From: Centroberyx gerrardi
Lineage: Eukaryota > Chordata > Actinopteri > Beryciformes > Berycidae
DNA length: 64,000 nucleotides
Reading direction: 5' to 3'
NCBI RefSeq assembly: GCF_048128805.1
Contig: NC_136003.1
Coordinates: 20,542,840 to 20,606,839, forward strand
The position numbers were made by a program, and so were the translations under genes. Shown one piece after another: positions 56,332 through 64,000 of this stretch (its first letter is position 1; every line of letters starts with the position of its first letter). Under the pieces are notes generated by a model that saw only the letters and a list, made by a program, of their open reading frames with translations, was not told the origin of the DNA and ran no database searches.

Positions 56332-58198
56332 ATGGCATTGTCTTTCCAGAGTATGGCCTCTACCATCAGCCTCCTCTCCGAGAAGCACTTCTTGTGCTCT
56401 CTGTGTCGGGATATCTTCACCAGCCCGGTGACCATACCATGTGGACACAGCTTCTGCAACGCCTGTCTCTGTCATTACTGGACCCGACACCAGTCCAACT
56501 ACTGCCCCCGATGTAAGAGAGTATTTGCTACTAAGCCGGACCTCAGCGTCAACCGCATCCTGGCAGATGTCTCAGACAATTATAGGAAGAGTCGACCGCA
56601 GAAACCACCTGTTGAGGAAATGGTACTGTGTCCCTTTTGTCATTCTTGCTCCACCATAGATATGATATGATATGATCATTTTGAATTAATCTGGTATATT
56701 TGTCAGTGCTCATGTATTTCTTACTTCACATACAGGTTGTAGATGTTGAGCAAATGATTCAGGAAAGGCTGCAGAAGATAGAAAGGTTAAAATATTCCCT
56801 CGAGCTCCTAAAGGTGCGTGTTTAAAATGGTTAACATAATTCTTTGTTCATTCTTAAAATTGATGTGGATGGATGAATGAATGTTGATGATGATGATGTC
56901 CAATCAGAACTCTTGTCATAGAGAGGTGCGAGAGAGCCAGAAAGTTTTCTCTGCCCTGGTGAACTCCATGGAGAAGAGTCACAAAGCGGTCGTTGCAGTC
57001 ATCGAGGAGAGACAGCAAGACGAAGAAAAGAGAGTAGAAACACTGATGAAAGAGCTTGAGCAGGAGATCCAGGACCTGAGGAAGGAGAACGCTGAATCTG
57101 ATCCTCAGATTCTTCTAGACGATGAACAAAGTGACGATACGTTGGTAAGCACCTGCACCTTCTGCAGACACATGATCATGACTGTAGAGAAGCCTCGACG
57201 CTATCGCTACCATCACGTTTGAATTATGTCCTTCTTGTTTATGTCATGGAGACCACCACTTCGGCCATGTGCCCCTCTGAAATGAAAGACTGGTCCAAGG
57301 TTACCATCGAGCCTGACCCTTGTGTCGGGGTCACCAGAAGAGCGCTGTCAGACATGGTGGATAGGATGAATGCAGAGGTCAACAGGCTCTCCAAATCTGG
57401 TCAGTAAATGGATTCTTTTACATAATACAACCTCACCATCTTGATCGTTCTACAGCATAAATCAATGACAGTGACTTACCTCTTTCTCCTTGACAGAACT
57501 TAAGAGAATAGAGAAATACACAGGTAAGACTTGATCTACATAGAGATGATCTTGGGTCTTTTATTTTCTCTTGAATACGTCCGAGATCTATATTTTTTTT
57601 CAAAGACGCCCCTGCTGTTTGACCTGTCACCGGCTTCCTCTCCTCTGTCTTAGTGGAGGTCAATCTGAGTCCTAAGACGGCCCATCCCTTCCTCTCCGTC
57701 TCGGACGACCGAAAACAGGTAAGACACATAGACAAGCTCCAGGAGGTACCGGACAACCCCAAGAGGTTCGACCGCGTGGCAAACGTCCTGGCCAGAGAGA
57801 GCTTCAGCAGTGGGAGATACTACTGGGAGGTGGAGGTTGGGGAGAAGATCGAGTGGAACCTGGGAGTGGTCAGACAGTCCATAAACAGGAAGGGCAAGTT
57901 CACCGTCTGCCCAGCCAACGGCTTCTGGACGTTAAGCCTGAAGACTGGAGGCCAGTACATTGCGAACACGTCTCCCGTCACCCCCATTGCTCTAGAGCCA
58001 AAACCCAGGAAGGTGGGCGTCTTTCTGGATTACACGGAAGGCCGTGTGTCCTTCTACTGTGCGGAAACTGGGGTCCACATTCACACCTTCACAGATACCT
58101 TTACTGACAGGCTCCATCCATTCTTCAGTCCTGGTCGCCTGCATGGCGGCAAAAATGCTGCTGCCCTAATCGTCTCCTCTAGTTTTTGTAGCATCTGA
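56332..58198 (+). CDS. TRIM-like E3 ligase: RING, coiled coil, PRY-SPRY, no B-box
   Basis: Likely ubiquitin E3 ligase of the fish TRIM group. Exons: 56332-56622, 56736-56813, 56908-57144, 57252-57399, 57497-57523, 57654-58198, all in phase, 441 aa. A second ATG at 56353, just after a possible acceptor, would give 434 aa. Counting from that Met, the C3HC4 RING has Cys/His at 15, 18, 30, 32, 35, 38, 51 and 54. A coiled coil covers exons 2 and 3. Exon 4 carries KDWSKVTIEPDPCVGVTRRAL, the usual TRIM linker. The last exon is a full PRY-SPRY (RYYWEVEVG, WNLGVV, GFWTLSL, RKVGVFLDY). No B-box zinc finger lies between RING and coiled coil. It follows the GIMAP-like gene on the same strand. Confidence 0.85.
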
Positions 58199-58899
58199 AC
58201 TTCAAGACGTATTAGATCCTACAACCTCCACTATGAATACATTTATTATCCTCTTAATATTATCTTTTCAGTATCAATCCAGAATAGTAATTATGATATT
58301 TATTAACAGAATAATTTCTATGAAAATACAGACTCCCTATAATGGACCACACACATTTTACATTGTGCTGGTTTTCATTTTCCCTTTCAGAACAGTGAAA
58401 AAACAGGTTGCATAAGGAAAGGCGCAACATAAAAACTTAAATCACTGACTCCCCTCACTTGAAAACATCAATGGAACCCATAAACAGATTGAGCAGGAAA
58501 GAGGAGGGCAGATGAAAAGAGAGACCTCACATCAAGGAACAAGAGAGTAAAAAGTTGCAAAAGAGGGGAGAATGGGTTGTTGGGTCGGATGGATGGTAGG
58601 GGTGGCAGGGTGGGACAGAGGTTGACGAGGAGCGGGGAGGGAGGGCACAGCAGAACAGCGGGGCATTGTGCTCGCACACCAGGCACTGGGAGACACACTC
58701 GGACACATTCATGCATTCACACACTGACACGGCCGCGCACACAAGCGCGTGCTTCTGCCCACTGCCACACAGACTTGTGCTGGCATCTCGGAGGGCAGCC
58801 CTCTCTCCAGTCCAGTCCTGGGTGTCCAAGCTGATCGCCCCTCTCCACTTGAGCTCACCTGCCCGCCGAGATAGATCCTCCGCTGCTCTCCAGCCTTCC

Positions 58900-59046
58900 T
58901 GTGGACTCAACTGAACTCTCAGGGCCGCCGTCCACCAGCTCCAGGTATTCACAACTCACCTACAGAAGCAAAGGACTGGTAGACTAACACTAGCCTGTGG
59001 ACCATCTCCAAGGGGAGCAGTGAGAGTCGAGAATACTTCATCTGAG
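58900..59046 (+). other. Probable 5' untranslated exon of the claudin gene
   Basis: A donor (CTGAG then GTAACT, with GT at 59047-59048) precedes the acceptor TTTCAG at 60220-60225 that opens the claudin coding exon. The left edge is not defined by any signal I can see. Confidence 0.4.
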
Positions 59047-59407
59047 GTAACTATCCTGTTGTCTCTATCTGCATTTTTTGGTCCAACTTGTCAACAATAA
59101 TATAACGATAAACAACAATTTGACTGAAAAACGAATTGTTCACTTAATGGTCAAGCATACAAATGAGTGGTGATTAGTTTGATATCATTTTTTTTTTTTT
59201 ACTGTTTTTCTACTACTGTATGTTCAGCTGTACCAATATTTAATGTCCTTGTTTAAAGAGTGTTAATCCCAATATTGAAAGCAAGTGTGTATGCTATTAC
59301 TGAGGGTTCTAGGCCCAGTGTAATGTTTACAAAAACTCACTGAAAAGTATACTTCTCCTGATGGGCAGATCCATGTGTAGCTCCTGGTCTTCCACAGTTG
59401 GGATAAG

Positions 59408-59760
59408 CCAGAAGTTCCCAAAGTGAGGTCTGAGGACCTCCAGGGGCCTTTGAGGGAGTTCCAGGGAGTCAACAGCAAGACGAGGAATAGTTCATCGCTA
59501 TAATTTCATTCACTAGGAGTTAGCACAATGGGAGAATGAATAGGACTGACTATTCTGGCCAGAGGTCTAATTCTTTCCACTGTACTGTCTGCCCACCTAC
59601 AGTACAGACTTGCAGTTCTGTACTAAGTCAAATCTAGTAACAATAATCTTCTCAGATGGGAGTCTATGGGATCAAATCTTATCAAATAGAGGTCCGTTGG
59701 GTAAAGTTTATCCATCTGAGGGTCCTTGTAATCAAAATGTTTGGCAACCTCTGGGATGAG
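59408..59760. repeat. Dispersed repeat, copy A of a pair with 63358-63655
   Basis: Shares with 63358-63655 the ordered words TTGCCAAAG or TTCCCAAAG, GAGGTC, GAATAGTT, GACTATTCTG, CCACCTACA, GAGGGTCC and GTTTGGCA or GTTTGGGCA. Both are non-coding. It lies in the claudin 5' UTR intron. Confidence 0.5.
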
Positions 59761-60435
59761 CTATACGATTGATCTGTTGGAGAGAAGGTTTGATTCACAG
59801 TATTGGTAAAAGATGGACACTGAGAGCTGCGATAAATAGATGACACAGGTCCTCCTGGCCCACTCTACAAGGCTCCATGAAAGCTGCTTGTGTTCAGAGT
59901 CTCCTCATGTTTTTCTGAGATAATCCACTCACCCGGCAAGGCGTAGCTCGACACCCACAGCTGTGTCAAAGAAAGCCATTCTCTCTGGTTCTCACTGGAA
60001 TCCACTAACCATGGGCCTTCCAGCCTGTTTCCAAATATTTATGATAAATATATGCTCCATGAGTCTTTTGATGCTTTACTAATGCTATGCTAACTGTTGT
60101 AAGTAGTTATCAAGCAATGAATTGTTTACATTTTTGCTACTATTGTGGCTTGCAGTACTTGTGTGTTGGAAAAAAAAATGGATTTAAATGGATTCTGTTT
60201 ATTTTGTCTTCATTTCTATTTCAGGACACCTGCCCTTGTCTGCCCCAAGCTGAACTCACCAACCCCCTCACCCAAAGACAGAGGGTCCCATAGTGGAACA
60301 AGACATTTCCAGTGGTGTAGACTGTCTTGACCTCGTCACGTCTCTTTCTGGGACTATAGCTGGGCCTTTGTGCCACAAAGAGAGACTGATATATAACCAA
60401 GACGAACCCAACTGATTCAAACAACACCTTTTGCC

Positions 60436-61083
60436 ATGGCAACCACGGGCATGCAGTTGCTAGGCCTAATCCTGTCCCTCGTGGGCTGGGTGGGTGGGGC
60501 ATTAGTGTGTGCCATCCCCCTGTGGCGTGTCACCGCCTTCATCGGTAACAACATAGTGACGGCTCAGATCATTTGGGAGGGCCTTTGGATGACTTGCATT
60601 GTGCAGAGCACCGGCCAGATCCAGTGTAAGGTGTACGACAGCATGCTGGCCCTGCCCAGCGACATGCAGGCTGCCCGGGGCCTCACGGTGCTCTCTATCC
60701 TGATCTGTGGCCTGGCTCTGGCTCTGGGCGTCGTAGGGGTCAAGTGCACCAAGTGCATTGGTGTAAACAGCCTCAAGGCCCGCATTGCTCGCATCTCCGG
60801 TGCCCTGTTTGCCATCGCAGGGTTCCTCTACCTGGTGCCCATCTGCTGGACTGCCCACTCCATCATCAGGGATTTCTATGACCCGCATGTGGCAGCTCCA
60901 CACAAGCGTGAGCTCGGCCCTGCCCTGTATATCGGCTGGGGGGCGTCCGCCTTGCTCCTTATTGGGGGATCTCTGCTGTATGCTGGGTCAAGTCCGCCTG
61001 GCATCCCAGGCTCTCCCACCTTCAGCAGTGGAGAAAGCAGTCCCCGCAGGGCACCTGCCTCACAGGTTAAAGGTTACGTCTAA
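60436..61083 (+). CDS. Claudin, tight-junction four-span membrane protein
   Basis: Claudins build the paracellular barrier and pores of tight junctions. The coding region is one exon, 215 aa. Four hydrophobic spans lie near residues 8-28, 82-102, 118-138 and 160-182. The family signature in loop 1 is present: GLW at 49-51 with C54 and C64, the disulfide pair. WRVTAFIGNNIVTAQIIWEGLW and QAARGLTVLSI resemble the CLDN3/4/6/9 group. The C-terminus KGYV fits a PDZ-binding motif for ZO proteins. An acceptor at 60224-60225 shows an intron in the 5' UTR. I do not assign a paralogue. Confidence 0.93.
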   Translation: MATTGMQLLGLILSLVGWVGGALVCAIPLWRVTAFIGNNIVTAQIIWEGLWMTCIVQSTGQIQCKVYDSMLALPSDMQAARGLTVLSILICGLALALGVVGVKCTKCIGVNSLKARIARISGALFAIAGFLYLVPICWTAHSIIRDFYDPHVAAPHKRELGPALYIGWGASALLLIGGSLLYAGSSPPGIPGSPTFSSGESSPRRAPASQVKGYV

Positions 61084-61320
61084 GCGCCCAAAATGTCTGA
61101 ATACCTACAAGTCCCACAAAACCACCCCAACCAATGACAAACCTATTTTTTCCTTTCTTGACACTCCTTCTTTTAATTATTTGATATGTAATGTTATTCC
61201 ATTTTGCTTTTTTCTTCGAAAAGCCGCAGGAGGCTATTTTGGGAAATTTGAACTCATTTTGTTATTTCATACCCTCTGTCCTCCGATAACCTTTTTTCTC
61301 TGTTTGTCAGTGTAAAATAC

Positions 61321-61326
61321 AATAAA
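61321..61326 (+). terminator. Polyadenylation signal of the claudin gene
   Basis: AATAAA 238 nt after the stop, followed about 35 nt later by a GTGTGTGTTC stretch. Confidence 0.7.
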
Positions 61327-61893
61327 AGTTTTGGTCTTCCAATTCCTCCACTGAAGAACATGGTGTGTGTTCACGCTTTTATAAATATCAATATGCTTTA
61401 TCTTAAAAACTTAGATTACTTTCCACAGTATGTGTTTGACTAATATGGCCTAAAGAGCAGAGGCCTTTGTCTGTTTTGCTCATTTAAGTAAACAATACTA
61501 CGAGTCCTGCTGATTGGAACAGAACAATAGAACAATGGGGATGTGTGTACGTGTGTGGTGCCATACTGTTGACAAGTGTGAGTGTGTGTGTGTGTGTAGT
61601 CCTCCATCTCCTATCTCCCATCTCCTATCTCTGCTTCCCGGTACTGGAGGCTGAGAAAAATACAGTATCTTTGTCTCAAGATATCAACAACCAACCTAGT
61701 ATCTTTCCTTGGATTAACACAGACAGTAAAGTGAACAAGCCTCTTAACAAAACCAGCTCCTACTTGATTTGAGCATAATAATGGAAGGGAATGTAAAGTT
61801 TCCATAACATCACCTAGCTCAAATATCCTAACTGCTGATTCAGTATGATATTAAATGAGAAAAACAGAGCGACATTCAAAATGTTTGTGTTTG

Positions 61894-61895
<2 letters not shown>

Positions 61896-61926
<31 letters not shown>

Positions 61927-61942
61927 CTATCTGTGTCTCTGT

Positions 61943-61995
<53 letters not shown>
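61896..61995. repeat. Long (GT)n microsatellite
   Basis: Roughly 100 bases of GT with a short TCTGTCTC interruption. Prone to Z-DNA and length change. Between claudin and hgs. Confidence 0.9.
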
Positions 61996-61996
<1 letters not shown>

Positions 61997-63357
61997 AAGC
62001 ATGTAATGTGGGATGTTACAAGCCTCAGTATGAAAGCATATATTTATTCATGAGACATTGTGCAGATCCCTCAGATTCTCTGACTCCATTACTTTGACTT
62101 AAATGGCCTTCCATAGAGCCTTGGTCTTATAAAAACCATTCCTGTGAATTAATGTGAACTATCAAGAGCCTTGGGTTTCAGGTACATGTGGACCTGGTGT
62201 TGTGAATGTCCAAGTTAAATTTCTTAAATTGCAGACATCAGAAACTATTTACTGCTGCCTGCTTTCCATCTGCTGTAAACAGTAAATTGGACCATAATGG
62301 TGAGAGCATACTTGGCTCCCTCCCTTTCTTCACTGTCTATCCGTAACAGCTGAGGACAGAGCAACACAATGCCACTTTACAGAGCATTACAGCAGCACAG
62401 TAACAATGGACAACAGTGTTGCAAGTGCCAGGTAGTGACTCATATATATGACCTAAGTATATGGCCTATATCAATGTTGGTAGTAGAGTAATGCCATGAA
62501 TACAGTCAGGCAGTTTGTGATGTTTCATTGTATAATTGTAATGAGGAATATATAGAGCAAGACAAGTACACTGTTTAGGTGATAAATAAGCAGCGCAGCA
62601 GTTTTAAATCGCTTTAAACAGGGTTAATGTACTAACGATATACCATGAGCCTAATAGCAATTCATCAAACAGATTATTATTTCTTGTATGCAGGTGTAAC
62701 AATGAAAATATTGCATACTGATGCATAATACTGATGCATACTGAAATCTTTCACAACAAAGCTATCTTCAGCAACGAATAGGAAGTTATTATTTGTGTGA
62801 TACCTTATTGATTCCCACAGGTAAAGTCTCTTTTCTCTTCACCCTGCTGCCATGCTGGACCCTATGGGAGTCACAAGACATTTTAAAGGTGGGAAACCAA
62901 AGTGATTTACTGATTTCAAACTGCACAGCTCACCAAAGCTGGCAATTAAGGAACATTTCTGGTAAGAATTCAGGGGATATTTTTTCCTCCAGTCAAAAAG
63001 AAACTTTATCAGGTGGAAATATACAAACATATATACAAAAAAATATTAGGTGATGACTTTTGATTTTGCCGCCTAATATTTGACATAAATTACCTAATAC
63101 ATTGAAGATTTAGAGAGTAGCCGATATCAAAAAGCCTCTGTACATTGCAAACTATAATGTTTGAGAGGTAGCATTTGAAACTGGGTGGCTATACCTACAG
63201 GGAAAGTTAAAAATCAATCTGAGAAAACTCGCAATTTAAGATTTCAAAAGACAAGGTGGCATGAAAGGTTACTTTCATTAAACTATGGACATTTGGCTAT
63301 AGAAGCAAATGATCAGACATTAAAAAAGAAGAAACAAATCATCAGAATTGTCATTTA

Positions 63358-63655
63358 GAACAGTGGTTGCCAAAGTATGATCAGGAACTAAACGGTTTAA
63401 CGGTCCCAGGAGGTCCCTCACAAGATGAAGAATAGTTTTCATCTATTCTGTAGAAATGTACACATTGACAGAATATACCAACAGACTATTCTGATCACAG
63501 ATTTCACTTCTCGCTCTTATCCCACCTACAATTATGGAATTCTGGAATAAATCTGATTTAAGAACAAAACCCTCTCTGATAAAGTCCCATTCGCTGAGAT
63601 AAACCTTTGGCACAACTGAGGGTCCATCCATGGCTTAGAGGTTTGGGCAGCCATG
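63358..63655. repeat. Dispersed repeat, copy B, upstream of hgs
   Basis: Same family as 59408-59760, judged from shared words in the same order. It ends about 280 bp before the hgs start codon. Confidence 0.5.
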
Positions 63656-63931
63656 ATTTGGTGCCCGTCTTAAACTCTTTAATGATCACTGCCAACAAGT
63701 CACTTCTCAGTCAGGTTGTCAGTACCTCATCATTCGCTAGAGGGGGCCAAACCGCTGTAACTCTGTCTGGCTGTTTCCACAGCGGAAGTGGGAAGCAGGA
63801 AGAGCTGTACAGCTGTGGCTCTGAGGCTAGGTGGCTAACGGAGATATCGAGCTAACCTCAGCGGTGAAAATAACAGGCTCGGTTGGCCAAATAACACGCC
63901 TCGTCAGCTAGTTGGACACTTTGAATCTAAT

Positions 63932-63968
63932 ATGGGGAAAGGTGGAGGTACATTTGAGAGGCTTCTGG
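63932..63968 (+). CDS. hgs: HGS/HRS, first coding exon only
   Basis: HRS is the ESCRT-0 subunit that gathers ubiquitinated cargo on early endosomes. Only the first exon is in the window: it encodes MGKGGGTFERLL and one more base before the donor GTAAGA at 63969. Human HGS begins MGRGSGTFERLLDKATSQ, so ten of the first twelve residues match, and the exon ends before the D codon. The VHS, FYVE and UIM regions lie beyond the window. The 5' flank is GC-containing with no TATA. The assignment rests on twelve residues, but it is supported by arl16, the usual neighbour of hgs, in the same window. Confidence 0.82.
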
Positions 63969-64000
63969 GTAAGATACAAGTATATTCGACGGCTTAATAG

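Larger units (their letters stand above)
61327..63931. other. Intergenic region claudin/hgs
   Basis: Microsatellites (61579-61599, 61896-61995) and a dispersed repeat at 63358-63655. The last 150 bp before 63932 are the likely hgs promoter and 5' UTR. No other gene seen. Confidence 0.55.

Noticed and set aside
57145-57251. Possible B-box residues (CTFCRH) after TRIM exon 3
   Set aside because: Intronic read-through ending in a stop; it lacks the remaining B-box ligands.

Overview
This window is teleost fish nuclear DNA, most likely from a percomorph. Genes are split by mostly short GT-AG introns, the intergenic DNA holds many AC/GT and GA microsatellites, and there are short Tc1-like and hAT-like DNA elements. 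Protein families match vertebrate genes exon by exon. No prokaryotic features, CRISPR arrays, rRNA or tRNA genes were recognised.

Layout. 1-21638, minus: 26 exons of tbcd (tubulin cofactor D); the 3' end lies beyond base 1. Nested in one tbcd intron on the plus strand is znf750 (10931-12963). 22866-24718, minus: fn3krp (ketosamine kinase). 25072-26239, plus: arl16, head-to-head with fn3krp and carrying what looks like a minor-spliceosome AT-AC intron. 28671-36421, minus: epn3 (epsin 3), with a probable untranslated first exon near 39 kb. 44033-45519, plus: a RASD/Dexras-like small GTPase with a long N-terminal extension. 47623-51500, minus: rsad1 (radical SAM, HemW type). 53208-54475, plus: a GIMAP/AIG1-like protein that has lost its nucleotide-binding motifs. 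56332-58198, plus: a RING-coiled-coil-PRY/SPRY (TRIM-like) gene without a B-box. 60436-61083, plus: a claudin. 63932-end, plus: the first coding exon of hgs (HRS).

Context. TBCD, ZNF750, FN3KRP, ARL16 and HGS all lie on human 17q25.3, and EPN3 and RSAD1 on human 17q21.33. In human, ARL16 and HGS are neighbours. Here they are about 38 kb apart with epn3, rsad1 and four other genes between them, so the window crosses an ancestral rearrangement point. epn3 and hgs both encode ubiquitin-sorting endocytic adaptors, but I see no sign that the genes work as one unit. The GIMAP-like and TRIM-like genes sit side by side and belong to families that expand in fish immunity.

The best candidates for something undescribed are the degenerate GIMAP-like protein, the RASD-like GTPase with a changed G3 motif, the AT-AC intron of arl16, the B-box-less TRIM, and two non-coding hairpins. 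All exon boundaries were derived by reading splice sites and checking reading phase by eye. None was tested against transcripts.
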